The notes below the pieces were generated by a model that was not told the origin of the DNA, searched no databases, and worked only from the letters and a program-made list of their open reading frames with translations. Both the position numbers and the translations under genes were made by a program. DNA of 64,000 bases from Negativicoccus succinicivorans (GTDB taxonomy: Bacteria; Bacillota; Negativicutes; Veillonellales; Negativicoccaceae), in the NCBI RefSeq assembly GCF_018372215.1, contig NZ_JAHAJN010000003.1:102979-166978 (forward strand), read 5' to 3'. Positions 26,577-35,241 of this stretch are shown here, in pieces (position 1 is the first letter of the stretch; each line of letters starts with the position of its first letter).

Positions 26577-27364
26577 GCCTTGCCGATCAGCAATACCTCA
26601 ACATTGTCGAAGCCATTTTGAAAACCGGCGCACACGGCAACAACCGCACCGGCATGCCGGCCTATAAACTGCCGCACCAAATCATGCAATTTGATCTGGC
26701 GCGGGAATTTCCGATTCTCACGACAAAATTTGTCGCGTTCAAAACCGCCGTCAAAGAACTGCTCTGGATTTGGCAGAAGCAATCGAACGATGTGCGCGTT
26801 TTGCAGGATTGGAACTGCCACATTTGGGACGAATGGATGCAACCCGACGGCACGATCGGCAAAGCCTACGGCTACCAGTTAAAAAAATACGGTCAGGTCG
26901 ACACGCTATTGCAAACGCTCCGCGAAGATCCGGAGAGCCGCCGCATGGTCGTGTCGCTTTGGAACGTGGAAGACTTGCCGGAAATGGCGTTATACCCCTG
27001 CGCGTTCCTCACCATGTGGGACGTCGCCGACGGCCGCCTGAATTGCATGCTCGTGCAACGGTCGGGCGACATGGGACTCGGCGTGCCGTTCAACCTCACG
27101 CAGTACGCTGTACTCGTGCACTTGATCGCGCGGCACGCGGGCTTGCAGCCGGGCTTGTTCACGCATGTCATCAACAACGCGCATATTTACGATAATCACG
27201 TCGACGCGCTCACCTCGCAACTCGCGCGCCGTGATCAGGCGCTGGCGGCGCCGCGGCTGGTCCTCAACCCCGACGTGCAAAATTTCTATGAGTTTACGCC
27301 GGACGATATTTATTTGGAAAATTATGAGCATCTCGGCAAATTGGCCATGGAGGTGTCCGTCTAA
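26573..27364 (+). CDS. thyA: Thymidylate synthase ThyA
   Basis: 263 residues. Catalytic C143 lies in MALYPCAFLTMW. The dUMP-binding QRSGDMGLGVPFN and the folate/dUMP region FTHVINNAHIYDNHV are present. The ALYPC form, without the usual His after Cys, is also seen in Bacillus subtilis ThyA. It converts dUMP to dTMP with methylenetetrahydrofolate, yielding dihydrofolate, which the next gene product reduces. The start overlaps recQ, the stop overlaps folA by one base, and GGAGG lies a few bases upstream within recQ. Confidence 0.95.
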   Translation: MSLADQQYLNIVEAILKTGAHGNNRTGMPAYKLPHQIMQFDLAREFPILTTKFVAFKTAVKELLWIWQKQSNDVRVLQDWNCHIWDEWMQPDGTIGKAYGYQLKKYGQVDTLLQTLREDPESRRMVVSLWNVEDLPEMALYPCAFLTMWDVADGRLNCMLVQRSGDMGLGVPFNLTQYAVLVHLIARHAGLQPGLFTHVINNAHIYDNHVDALTSQLARRDQALAAPRLVLNPDVQNFYEFTPDDIYLENYEHLGKLAMEVSV

Positions 27365-27855
27365 TGTTGCACATCATCGTCGCGGTCGCGAAAAATCAGG
27401 CGATCGGCAAAGACAATCAACTGCTTTGGCACTTACGCGATGATTTGAAACGCTTTCAAAAAATAACGACCGGACACCCGATCATCATGGGCCGTAAAAC
27501 CTTTGAAAGTCTGCCGGGCATGCTGCCGGGCCGCGCGCACTGGGTGCTCACCCGCGACCGCGACTGGGCCGCGGCGCACCCCGAGGTCCGATGTTTCGCG
27601 AGCGTCGACGAAGTGCTGCAGGCGCTTCAGCAAGACGAGGATTACTTCGTCATCGGCGGCGGCGAAATTTATCGCGCCTTTTTCCCGCACGCGGAGCAAC
27701 TGCACATCACCGAAGTGGACAGCGAACCGGAGGCGGATACGTATTTCCCCGTCATTGACGAAACCGCCTGGGAAAAAATACGTGTCGAAGAAGGCGAAGT
27801 AAATGCCAAAAATCCGTTGGCGCATCGTTTCGTGACCTACATGCGCCGCGCATGA
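27364..27855 (+). CDS. folA: Dihydrofolate reductase
   Basis: 163 residues with the standard DHFR motifs: VAKNQAIGKDNQLLWHL at the active site (Asp in the loop after helix B is D27-like in LRDDLKRF), MGRKTFESLPG for NADPH binding and YFVIGGGEIYRAFF. It regenerates tetrahydrofolate used up by ThyA. Its ATG shares a base with the thyA stop, and it is followed by a terminator, so it is the last gene of recQ-thyA-folA. Confidence 0.96.
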   Translation: MLHIIVAVAKNQAIGKDNQLLWHLRDDLKRFQKITTGHPIIMGRKTFESLPGMLPGRAHWVLTRDRDWAAAHPEVRCFASVDEVLQALQQDEDYFVIGGGEIYRAFFPHAEQLHITEVDSEPEADTYFPVIDETAWEKIRVEEGEVNAKNPLAHRFVTYMRRA

Positions 27856-27881
27856 AAAAAGACCGCAACGCGGTCTTTTTT
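27855..27881 (+). terminator. Terminator after folA
   Basis: AAAAAAGACCGC and GCGGTCTTTTTT form a 12-base stem with loop AAC directly after the folA stop. The symmetric sequence can also stop the convergent minus-strand operon that ends at 27904. Confidence 0.9.
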
Positions 27882-27903
27882 GTTTGTTTTTTTATGTAAC
27901 AAG

Positions 27904-28629
27904 CTATAAAGTCAAAACGGCTTTCGCTAAATAGCGGGCAAAATATTCACGATCCGTATCGCTTACCAAAAGCAGCACGCCCGCCAACTGATTATCGCGG
28001 CGCACGAAGTAACATTGCGCATAGTACGGCAGCACCCAGCCGCCGTCAATCTCCGGCGCCAGCCGCGCGCCCACACGGTACATCACTTCATGCGCTTGCG
28101 TGACCGGCACGAGCGAATCGATCTCGCGGATGCGCACATAAAGGGGCGGCTGGTTTTGCATTTCGTTCGCGCCGCGTAACTGCGGATTGTCTTTCACCAT
28201 ACTCTCCCAGTGCGCGGCGATTTGCTGATTTAATTTCGTTTCCAAACCATAGAGCATACCATTAAAATGCGCCAATGCAGCGCGCTCGTTATCCCCCAAT
28301 GGCGAACGGAAAAACGGCTCGAACTCAGCGGGGTCGTCCATCGGCACGGCAAAGCCAACCAGCCACGCCGTCGCCAATCCTTCCGGTCGCTCTGCCTGCA
28401 ACTGGTAAACGGACCAATCTTCCGTTGGCGTCAAACTTTCAGCCGCCGCCATTGGCTCCTGCGCAAACGACCCTTTCTGCGAATCCATGAAGCCGTCCGT
28501 AAGGGACGCCGCCGTGATCGTATCCGGCCATTGCAATGTGCCCATCGGCGGCACCGCGATGGGCGTCGCCGCGTACGCGGCTGTCGTTAGCGCGAGCAAG
28601 CCGCTGAGCAGCCATGCCACTTTACGCAT
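27904..28629 (-). CDS. Secreted protein of unknown function (paralogue A)
   Basis: 241 residues with a signal peptide cleaved near AAYAATP. No domain is recognised. The C-terminal 40 residues, ending VSDTDREYFARYLAK, match the end of the upstream gene product (ITADTEYAYFARIWN), so the two are paralogues. GGAGGCGATC precedes ATG 28629 and the gene overlaps the upstream gene by 8 bases. There is one internal Cys (QCYFVRR) and no lipobox. The protein is probably periplasmic. Confidence 0.65.
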   Translation of the reverse strand: MRKVAWLLSGLLALTTAAYAATPIAVPPMGTLQWPDTITAASLTDGFMDSQKGSFAQEPMAAAESLTPTEDWSVYQLQAERPEGLATAWLVGFAVPMDDPAEFEPFFRSPLGDNERAALAHFNGMLYGLETKLNQQIAAHWESMVKDNPQLRGANEMQNQPPLYVRIREIDSLVPVTQAHEVMYRVGARLAPEIDGGWVLPYYAQCYFVRRDNQLAGVLLLVSDTDREYFARYLAKAVLTL

Positions 28630-29410
28630 CGCGATCGCCTCCTATTCCCACATATCGGTTCCAAATTCGCGCGAAATACGCGTACTCCGTATCCGCCGTA
28701 ATCAGCCACGTGCAATGAATATTGTCCGCCGTCTTGCGCACATCGGAAAATACGGCGATCGGCCAAACGACTCCACCCGTATCGATGACGAAGCGCATAT
28801 GTTGCCCGTAGTAAACGCCGCCCTGCCCGTCACGATAACGAATCAGCGGCTGGTACGAACGCAGTGTCAATGTCGGCACGAGCGCCGCCGCCTCGGCGTT
28901 TGCCGCGACAAGCGAAGCCTTCGCCCGATCCAATTGCGCCTGCATCGCTTCTTTCGTGCGCGGTTGCGTCAAGAAATATTCCGGCAACTCCCGCGCGTCG
29001 GTATTTTCAAACGCGGTGGCCCAAAACTCGCCCGCGCGATTTCCTTTCGCGGCTTGGTTCTGCGCCATGAGATCCAACGGCACCTGCGCCGTCACCACGT
29101 ACGCCACATGCACGCCGCGATGATCCTCCGCCTGCCACTGCGTCAACATCAGCGAATCCATTACCGCTTTGACGATACGCGGCGTAACTTCGTCCTGGCC
29201 TATTCCTCCACTGGCCGCGGCGGCAGATGAAAGCGCCGACGCGTACGCCATTTTGAATACGTCGCTTTGCCACAGTTGCTTACCCCAATAGCCGTCCGTC
29301 ACGGCATACGTTTTCACCGGCGCCGGCGCGTCCTTCGGCAACGCCGCCTGCGCGCAGCCGTTGCCCAACAGCGCCAGCGCCAAGCTCACGCTCCAGAATA
29401 TCCGATGCAT
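28622..29410 (-). CDS. Exported protein, possible lipoprotein (paralogue B)
   Basis: 262 residues. The ATG at 29410 was chosen because AAGGAGGAG lies 6-8 bases upstream, and it gives a clean signal peptide (MHRIFWSVSLALALLGNGC). The Cys near residue 19 may be a lipidation site, although LGNGC is an imperfect lipobox. The region YRDGQGGVYYGQHMRF resembles LANGQPYWGQSARY in paralogue C, and its end resembles paralogue A. No known family is recognised. Confidence 0.65.
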   Translation of the reverse strand: MHRIFWSVSLALALLGNGCAQAALPKDAPAPVKTYAVTDGYWGKQLWQSDVFKMAYASALSSAAAASGGIGQDEVTPRIVKAVMDSLMLTQWQAEDHRGVHVAYVVTAQVPLDLMAQNQAAKGNRAGEFWATAFENTDARELPEYFLTQPRTKEAMQAQLDRAKASLVAANAEAAALVPTLTLRSYQPLIRYRDGQGGVYYGQHMRFVIDTGGVVWPIAVFSDVRKTADNIHCTWLITADTEYAYFARIWNRYVGIGGDRDA

Positions 29411-29623
29411 GCCCGCTCCTCCTTTATCGCGATACGATTTGATGTAATTTCGTTTTGCAAGACGATCAACGCCTGCATCATATCGGTCTCTTAGCGTTTT
29501 CATCATACTCTATCGCTTTTCACATCGCAAATATAATACATGCAATAAGAAAAGCAAAAGACAAAAACGAACCGCTTACCTCTTGGTGGATGTGCCCTTT
29601 ATTCGCGCGTTAAAGAATGTCCC

Positions 29624-29652
29624 TTGACACCTTTCAACAATCCGTGTATAGT
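29624..29652 (+). promoter_or_regulatory. Near-consensus promoter for a small RNA
   Basis: -35 TTGACA (29624-29629), 17-base spacer, -10 TATAGT (29647-29652). This is the best sigma-70 promoter in the window. It drives a transcript against the direction of the surrounding genes. Confidence 0.85.
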
Positions 29653-29658
29653 AACGGT

Positions 29659-29721
29659 ACTAGAGGTGACCGGCTCAACTAGGTGGTTTAAAACCCACTT
29701 TTGAGCGGTCGCCTCTTTTCT
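29659..29721 (+). ncRNA. Candidate small RNA, about 62 nt, single long hairpin with terminator
   Basis: The expected start is near 29659. The arm AGAGGTGACCGGCTCAA (29662-29678) pairs with TTGAGCGGTCGCCTCT (29701-29716) through 16 pairs with one G-U pair and one bulged G. The loop carries a second small hairpin (GTGG...CCAC), and the stem runs into TTTT, so it is its own terminator. No open frame lies inside. The RNA is antisense to the 3' untranslated part of the gene ending at 29739. The layout recalls antitoxin RNAs of type I toxin-antitoxin loci, but no small toxin frame is visible on the facing strand. Confidence 0.6.
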
Positions 29722-29738
29722 TGTTGCCCGATTATGTT

Positions 29739-30644
29739 TTATTTACCCGTTTTCTTGCTTTTATCCTTACTGTCGCCGTCAATGATGGTATACGCGATAG
29801 CCCAGCCGTCTTCTCGCGGGAACAATTGCGCAGTAATGGTCACGACCGCTTCCGCCGGCGGCACGCCCGGTTTCGTAATCACCCGCTCACGGTAGCGCGC
29901 GCTTTGCCCCCAATACGGCTGGCCGTTTGCCAAGCGGCGCGTCAGCGGCGTATACGCCGTGATTTTCGCATCGGCGATCGGCGCGAAATCGGCGCGCATT
30001 TGCAATATTTTTCCTTCGGTTCGGACCTGCATGAGCGCGGCGGCGAAAAGATCCTCCGTCAACCGTTCATTAAGGCGCTGCACCACGCGGTCCAGTTGTT
30101 TCTGCACGTCGTCGCGACTTGGCGCGAGCCTTGCGAGCACCTGCTTCGCGGATGCGCTCGGCGCCGGTCCCAAGCCGTCGCGCAAAGCCTGCGCGGACCG
30201 TTTTCCCAACGCCCGCTGAAATTCTGCGGTCGTCATGCGCATCACAAATACATCCGCCACGTTGCCGTCGGCGAATGTCGCTTGAAGCACCTCGGCGTTT
30301 TGCCAAAAGGTTTCGCGTTGCGCCGTCGTCATATATTGCTGCGGCGGCAACAAGCCGCTGTCGGCATATTCCGCCAGCGCGCGGGCCAATTCTTTACCCG
30401 CGTCGGGTCCCCGCCAAGCCGATTGAAAGTAGGTCGCTTTCATGTCCTGTTTACGCGTTACGACTTGCGGTCGTTGGGCTTGCCAAGCGGCTTGCCAGAC
30501 GGTCTGCGCCGTCGCGTTTTCGCTCGCGTTCGCAACCGCCGCCGGTTCCATCACGACGACAGGCGCCGCCGCGTAACTCGCGTTGGTCGTGACCGCCAAG
30601 GCCGCGAGTAATGCCGCGGTAAGATATGTCAAATGCTTTGCCAT
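29739..30644 (-). CDS. Secreted protein of unknown function (paralogue C)
   Basis: 301 residues with a signal peptide cleaved near ASYAAAP. An Ala/Gln-rich helical middle includes VQKQLDRVVQRLNERL, which resembles MQAQLDRAKASL in paralogue B. A beta-rich C-terminal third has PLTRRLANGQPYWGQ and ends in a Lys/Ser/Asp tail. GGAGG lies before ATG 30644. It is 328 bases upstream of paralogue B, with the candidate small RNA in the gap. I do not recognise a family. Confidence 0.65.
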   Translation of the reverse strand: MAKHLTYLTAALLAALAVTTNASYAAAPVVVMEPAAVANASENATAQTVWQAAWQAQRPQVVTRKQDMKATYFQSAWRGPDAGKELARALAEYADSGLLPPQQYMTTAQRETFWQNAEVLQATFADGNVADVFVMRMTTAEFQRALGKRSAQALRDGLGPAPSASAKQVLARLAPSRDDVQKQLDRVVQRLNERLTEDLFAAALMQVRTEGKILQMRADFAPIADAKITAYTPLTRRLANGQPYWGQSARYRERVITKPGVPPAEAVVTITAQLFPREDGWAIAYTIIDGDSKDKSKKTGK

Positions 30645-30695
30645 GCATTGCCTCCTTTTCTCTTCATTATACAGAATTTTACCATTCCGCGAACG

Positions 30696-30727
30696 AAAAA
30701 AGCGTTGCCGCGCGGCAACGCTTTTTT
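30696..30727 (-). terminator. Terminator after pncB
   Basis: The stem GCGTTGCC and GGCAACGC with loop GCGC is flanked by A and T runs. It touches the pncB stop codon at 30727. Confidence 0.88.
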
Positions 30728-32175
30728 CAATGCAGGCTATCGACCTGTTCGTGAATCAATTTCTCTTTCAATTGTTGCAATTTCGGAGAACGGTTAATTT
30801 CAAGTATTTCGGGATTGTCCAGGCGCGTGTATTCCGGCCAAAGCTGCTTGAATTGCGCTTCGGCATACGTCTTGATTGCAGCGAGGCTCGGCAGTTCGTA
30901 CACGAGTTCGCCGCCTTGCATGATCGGCTCCAGCATGCGACGCACGTCGAACGAATTCGCCGCCAATTTTTTGCGCCGCCACGGATATTCGTACGTGATC
31001 AGTTCGTAATCTTCCGCCGGAGAAATGTCTTCATCCGCCAACGCCAACACATCGGTGATCAATTTCCCGTTGTCGCGATGGGAAATGCGGAATACTTCTT
31101 TACGACCCGGGTCCGTCATTTTTTCCGGCTGATCCGAGAACTTCATTTTCGGAATCAATACGCCGTTTTCTTCCTGTCCCGCCAATTTATAAATGCCGCC
31201 CAACGCCGAGGTACCGTCCGCGGTAATAATCTTGGTGCCGATGCCCCAGGAGTTAATCGCCGCCCCCTGCTGTTTCAAACTTAACACGGTGCGTTCATCA
31301 ATGTCGTTTGATGCCGTAATGCCGGCCGTGGTAAATCCCGCCGCATCGAGCATTTCACGCGCCTTGCGGGAGAGGTAGGCGATGTCGCCGCTATCCAGAC
31401 GGATACCGTATTTCTCCGGCAAACGATTCGCTTCCTGCAATTCCCTAAAGACGGTGATGGCGTTCGGCACGCCCGACTCGAGCGTGTTGTACGTATCGGC
31501 GAGCAGCGTCGCGTTATCGTACTGCCGCGCGTATTCGCGGAACGCGGTGAGTTCGTCGGGAAAGCTCATGATCCAGCTATGCGCCATCGTGCCGACCGCC
31601 GACAAACCGAAACGCCGCGCCGCTTCGACGTTGCTCGTCGCGTTGAAGCCGCCGACAATCGACGCGCGCGCGCCATAATGGCCGGCGGATTCTCCCTGCG
31701 CCCGACGCAAACCGAATTCCATCAAAAAATCATCGCCCGCCACCGAACGCACGCGGCGCGCTTTGGTCGCGATCAATGATTCGTGATTCATGATCATCGT
31801 CAGACCCGTTTCGAGCAAGAACGCTTGCGCTTTGGGGGCTTCCATTCGCAGCAGCACTTCGCCTGGGAACGCAATCGTGCCTTCGATCATCGCGTAAATG
31901 TCTCCCGTAAAACGAAAATCGGCGAGCCATTGTAAAAAGCCCTCGTCAAAAGTATGCAACGAGAGTAAGTACGCGATTTCGCTTTCGCCGTACCGGAAAT
32001 TTCGAATGAAATCGACCAAGTGTTCCAGACCCGCGACGACGGTATACCCGCCACCGAACGGATTGTTGCGATATGTGCGGTCAAATACGCAGGGCACATC
32101 ATGCGCGCCGATGCGCCAAAGTCCCTGCGCCATTGTCAATTGATAAAAATCCGTGACCAAGCCTGTATTCATCAT
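30727..32175 (-). CDS. pncB: Nicotinate phosphoribosyltransferase
   Basis: 482 residues of the bacterial NAPRTase family: start TGLVTDFYQLTMAQGLW, catalytic-region SWIMSFPDELTAFREYA (the active His in AHSW), GIRLDSGDIAYLSRKAREMLD and the nucleotide-binding IGTKIITADGTSALGGIYKL. It joins nicotinate and PRPP to nicotinate mononucleotide for NAD salvage. GGAGGGG precedes the two possible ATGs at 32175 and 32172; the second has the better spacing. A nicotinamidase-like gene at 39358 could supply its substrate. Confidence 0.94.
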   Translation of the reverse strand: MMNTGLVTDFYQLTMAQGLWRIGAHDVPCVFDRTYRNNPFGGGYTVVAGLEHLVDFIRNFRYGESEIAYLLSLHTFDEGFLQWLADFRFTGDIYAMIEGTIAFPGEVLLRMEAPKAQAFLLETGLTMIMNHESLIATKARRVRSVAGDDFLMEFGLRRAQGESAGHYGARASIVGGFNATSNVEAARRFGLSAVGTMAHSWIMSFPDELTAFREYARQYDNATLLADTYNTLESGVPNAITVFRELQEANRLPEKYGIRLDSGDIAYLSRKAREMLDAAGFTTAGITASNDIDERTVLSLKQQGAAINSWGIGTKIITADGTSALGGIYKLAGQEENGVLIPKMKFSDQPEKMTDPGRKEVFRISHRDNGKLITDVLALADEDISPAEDYELITYEYPWRRKKLAANSFDVRRMLEPIMQGGELVYELPSLAAIKTYAEAQFKQLWPEYTRLDNPEILEINRSPKLQQLKEKLIHEQVDSLH

Positions 32176-32235
32176 ATCCCCTCCACATGTTTCACTTATT
32201 ATAACCGTCTGCGCACGGTTTCACAAAACGCAAGT

Positions 32236-32269
32236 AAAAAAAATCCCCTTATGCAAGGGGATTTTTTTT
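32236..32269 (-). terminator. Terminator after ald
   Basis: AAAAAAAATCCCCTT and AAGGGGATTTTTTTT form a 15-base stem with loop ATGC, 8 bases after the ald stop. Confidence 0.92.
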
Positions 32270-32276
32270 GCTCGTT

Positions 32277-33398
32277 TTATTTCAAAAGATCGTTGACGTC
32301 TTTGCATTCTTTGTTGAGCGCTTCCGCTACGCCTTTGAACGTAACGTATCCGTCCAACGTGTTCAAACCGTTCGCCAGACCCTTGTCGTCTTTGAGCGCC
32401 TGTTTCCAACCTTTGTTGGCAATCGCGATCGCATACGGCAGCGTCGCGTTCGTCAACGCGTAGGTCGAGGTGTTGGCTACCGCGCCCGGCATGTTGGCCA
32501 CCGAGTAGTGAACTACGCCGTACTTCATGCGGATCGGATCATCGTGCGTGGTCGGACCGTCAACCGATTGCACCGCGCCGCCCTGGTCGATCGCCACGTC
32601 GACGATGACCGAACCCGGACTCATTTCTTTGACCATTTCCGTGGTGATGAGCTGCGGTGTTTTCGCGCCCGGAATCAATACCGAACCGATCACGACGTCC
32701 GCTTCTTTGACGGATTGCGCAATGTTGAGCGGGTTCGACGCGAGTGTATGCACGCGAGCGCCGAAGATGTCATCCAACTGACGCAGACGGTCGAGGTTGT
32801 TATCAATAACGGTGACGATCGCGCCCATGCCGACCGCCATTTTCGCCGCGTTCGTACCTACCGTGCCGCCACCGACGATGGTGACTTTGGCCGGTTGTAC
32901 GCCGGCAACGCCGCCCATTAATTTACCTTTGCCGCCGTTGATTTTTTCGAGGAAATGCGCCGCTACCTGGATCGACATGCGACCCGCGACTTCACTCATC
33001 GGCTGCAAGAGCGGCAAGCTGCGGCCGTCACGACCGAGAACCGTTTCATACGCGATGCTGATGACTTTATGTTTCAACAGCGCTTCGGTCAATGCCGGTT
33101 CCGCCGCCAAGTGCAGGTACGTGTACAAGATCTGACCTTCGTGGAAGAGATCGTATTCTTCCGCGATCGGTTCTTTAACTTTAATGATCATTTCGGAATC
33201 GTCGAACATTTTCTTTTTATCCGCGACGATTTTAGCGCCGACCGCTTCGTATTCACTGTCTTCAATGAACGAACCGAGACCGGCTCCCTTTTCGACGAAT
33301 ACTTCATGTCCCGCTTCTACTAACGCGTGTGCGCCGGCCGGGGTAAGACCTACACGAAATTCGTTATTTTTGATTTCTTTTGCTACACCAATACGCAT
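32277..33398 (-). CDS. ald: Alanine dehydrogenase
   Basis: 373 residues. The N-terminus MRIGVAKEIKNNEFRVGLTP and the NAD-binding region VTIVGGGTVGTNAAKMAVGMGAIVTVID-like are typical; substrate residues near K75/H96 fall in IIKVKEP and YTYLHLA. It interconverts L-alanine and pyruvate plus ammonia with NAD. The ATG at 33398 follows AGGAGG; the longer frame to 33479 is leader. Two alanine-type symporters lie a few kilobases away, which suggests alanine use as a carbon and nitrogen source. The gene has its own promoter and terminator. Confidence 0.96.
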   Translation of the reverse strand: MRIGVAKEIKNNEFRVGLTPAGAHALVEAGHEVFVEKGAGLGSFIEDSEYEAVGAKIVADKKKMFDDSEMIIKVKEPIAEEYDLFHEGQILYTYLHLAAEPALTEALLKHKVISIAYETVLGRDGRSLPLLQPMSEVAGRMSIQVAAHFLEKINGGKGKLMGGVAGVQPAKVTIVGGGTVGTNAAKMAVGMGAIVTVIDNNLDRLRQLDDIFGARVHTLASNPLNIAQSVKEADVVIGSVLIPGAKTPQLITTEMVKEMSPGSVIVDVAIDQGGAVQSVDGPTTHDDPIRMKYGVVHYSVANMPGAVANTSTYALTNATLPYAIAIANKGWKQALKDDKGLANGLNTLDGYVTFKGVAEALNKECKDVNDLLK

Positions 33399-33415
33399 GT
33401 TGTAACCTCCTAATG

Positions 33416-33565
33416 AAATAGAGTATGCTATTAACAAAATTATTATAGCACTATTTTGCGCGCGTAAACAACATGACAATACTATTTTTCAAGTATTTTC
33501 TAAATTCGCATGCGATGCGAGACATATAATAAAAATGCATACCATAAAAACAGCGTACTCTATTT
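33416..33565. repeat. Imperfect 17-bp inverted repeats flanking the ald promoter
   Basis: AAATAGAGTATGCTATT at 33416-33432 on the plus strand recurs as AAATAGAGTACGCTGTT on the minus strand at 33549-33565 (15 of 17 identical). The arms bound a 150-base AT-rich segment holding the ald promoter. They may be paired operator sites or terminal repeats of a miniature mobile element; the sequence alone does not decide. Confidence 0.7.
33442..33471 (-). promoter_or_regulatory. Promoter of ald
   Basis: Minus strand: -35 TTGTTT (33466-33471), 18-base spacer ending TGC, -10 TATAAT (33442-33447), which also makes an extended -10. The -10 lies 44 bases before the ald start. Confidence 0.75.
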
Positions 33566-33574
33566 TATCCAAAC

Positions 33575-33599
33575 AAAAAGCCGCCGCGGCGGCTTTTTG
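33575..33599 (-). terminator. Terminator after fumC
   Basis: GCCGCC and GGCGGC with A-run before and T-run after, 20 bases from the fumC stop. Confidence 0.85.
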
Positions 33600-33619
33600 C
33601 AGATGTTGATTTCAGATGT

Positions 33620-35002
33620 TTATTTCGGATGTACCATCTCGGCGGGTACGACGATCTCATCGTACTCGGCGGCGGTGACATAACCGAGGTCGAGCGCGGC
33701 GCTCTTGAGGTCGGTGCCTTCATGATGCGCTTTTTTGGCGATCTCCGCAGCTTTTTCATAACCGATTTTCGGCGCGAGCGCCGTGACGAGCATGAGCGAG
33801 TTCTGCACGTTTTGCGCGATGCGTTCGCGATCCGGTTCCAAACCTTCCGCGCAATGGATAGCGAACGAATGCAACGCCTCGCCCAGCAGACGCACGGATT
33901 CGAGATACGCGTCGACAAGCACCGGTTTATACACGTTCAACTCAAACTGACCATGCGCCGCCGCCATCGCGATCGTAGCGCTGTTGCCGTGAACGCGGCA
34001 GGCCACCATCGTGAGCGCTTCGCATTGCGTCGGATTCACTTTGCCCGGCATGATCGAAGAGCCCGGTTCATTTTCCGGAATCGTGATTTCCGCCAACCCC
34101 GCGCGCGGTCCGCATGCCGCCAGCCGTACGTCGTTGGCGATTTTAAACGCGTTCATCGCGAGCGCTTCCAAGGCGCCGTGGCTGTACACGAATTGATCGT
34201 GAGCGGTCAGCGCGTGAAATTTATTGGCGGACGAAATGAAATCATAGCCCGTCGCGCGCGCGATTTCTTTCGCCACGCCTTCCGCGAACCCCTCCGGCGC
34301 ATTGAGTCCCGTGCCGACGGCGGTACCGCCCAACGCGAGGGGGTAGAGATGCGTTTCGCTTTCCTTGATCATTTTTTCCGCAGCTTCCAGCATCGCCGCC
34401 CAACCGGAAATTTCCTGGCCCAATGTCAAGGGCGTCGCGTCCTGCAAATGCGTGCGACCGATTTTGACGATGTCCATGAATTCCGCGCTCTTTTGCTCTA
34501 AAATGCGACGCAGTTCCGCCAGCGCCGGATACAATTTTTCATGCAACGCCACGACCGCGGCGATATGCATCGCGGTCGGGAACGTGTCGTTCGAGGACTG
34601 CGAACTGTTCACGTCATCATTCGGATGAATCCGCAACGAATTGCCCTCAGCGGCCAATTTTTCATTGGCGATATGCGCGATCACTTCGTTCACATTCATA
34701 TTGGATTGCGTGCCGGAGCCCGTCTGGTACACGACCAGCGGAAATTCATCAGGCCATTGACCCGCTAAAATTTCATCGCACACGGTTTCGATAACGTCCG
34801 CTTTCTTCGCGTCCAATTTGCCGAGATCCGCGTTCACTTTCGCCGCGCATTTTTTCAATACCGCAAATGCCCGAATAATTTCCTGCGGCATCCGCTGACC
34901 GATTTTGAAATTTTCAAACGAACGCTCGGTTTGCGCGCCCCATTTCCGTTCCGCGGGAACCCGCACTTCGCCCATGGTGTCATGCTCTACTCGATAAGTC
35001 AC
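33620..35002 (-). CDS. fumC: Fumarate hydratase class II
   Basis: 460 residues. The superfamily signature GSSIMPGKVNPTQCE lies near residue 315. Other active-site parts are SGSGTQSNMNVNEV-like (TGSGTQSNMNVNEVIAH), SSQSSNDTFPTAMH and GRTHLQDATPLTLGQE. It hydrates fumarate to malate. The GTG at 35002 was chosen because GGGGAGGG lies about 6 bases upstream and the length then matches class II fumarases; the longer frame to 35089 has no such site. A promoter lies about 110 bases upstream. Confidence 0.95.
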   Translation of the reverse strand: MTYRVEHDTMGEVRVPAERKWGAQTERSFENFKIGQRMPQEIIRAFAVLKKCAAKVNADLGKLDAKKADVIETVCDEILAGQWPDEFPLVVYQTGSGTQSNMNVNEVIAHIANEKLAAEGNSLRIHPNDDVNSSQSSNDTFPTAMHIAAVVALHEKLYPALAELRRILEQKSAEFMDIVKIGRTHLQDATPLTLGQEISGWAAMLEAAEKMIKESETHLYPLALGGTAVGTGLNAPEGFAEGVAKEIARATGYDFISSANKFHALTAHDQFVYSHGALEALAMNAFKIANDVRLAACGPRAGLAEITIPENEPGSSIMPGKVNPTQCEALTMVACRVHGNSATIAMAAAHGQFELNVYKPVLVDAYLESVRLLGEALHSFAIHCAEGLEPDRERIAQNVQNSLMLVTALAPKIGYEKAAEIAKKAHHEGTDLKSAALDLGYVTAAEYDEIVVPAEMVHPK

Positions 35003-35106
35003 GCCTTTCCCTCCCCTTGGCCATGCGGCGCCGACGCGTTCCGTCATCTGCGTAACAACGGGTCGGACTCGCATGATCTTCACCACCAAAATTTTGATTT
35101 GGCTTA

Positions 35107-35135
35107 ATTGTACGCAGAAAGTATTTTTTTCGCAA
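35107..35135 (-). promoter_or_regulatory. Promoter of fumC
   Basis: Minus strand: -35 TTGCGA (35130-35135), 17-base spacer, -10 TACAAT (35107-35112). It is back-to-back with the symporter promoter. Confidence 0.65.
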
Positions 35136-35170
35136 ATTTTTCAGAAATATAAAAACCGCTTGATATTTTA

Positions 35171-35199
35171 TTGTCGTGTATGCGCTTTTGTGATAAGAT
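35171..35199 (+). promoter_or_regulatory. Promoter of the first AGCS symporter
   Basis: -35 TTGTCG (35171-35176), 17-base spacer, -10 TAAGAT (35194-35199), 43 bases before the start codon. Confidence 0.6.
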
Positions 35200-35241
35200 G
35201 AATTCGATTTATACATATGCATTTACCAGGGAGACGAGCGT

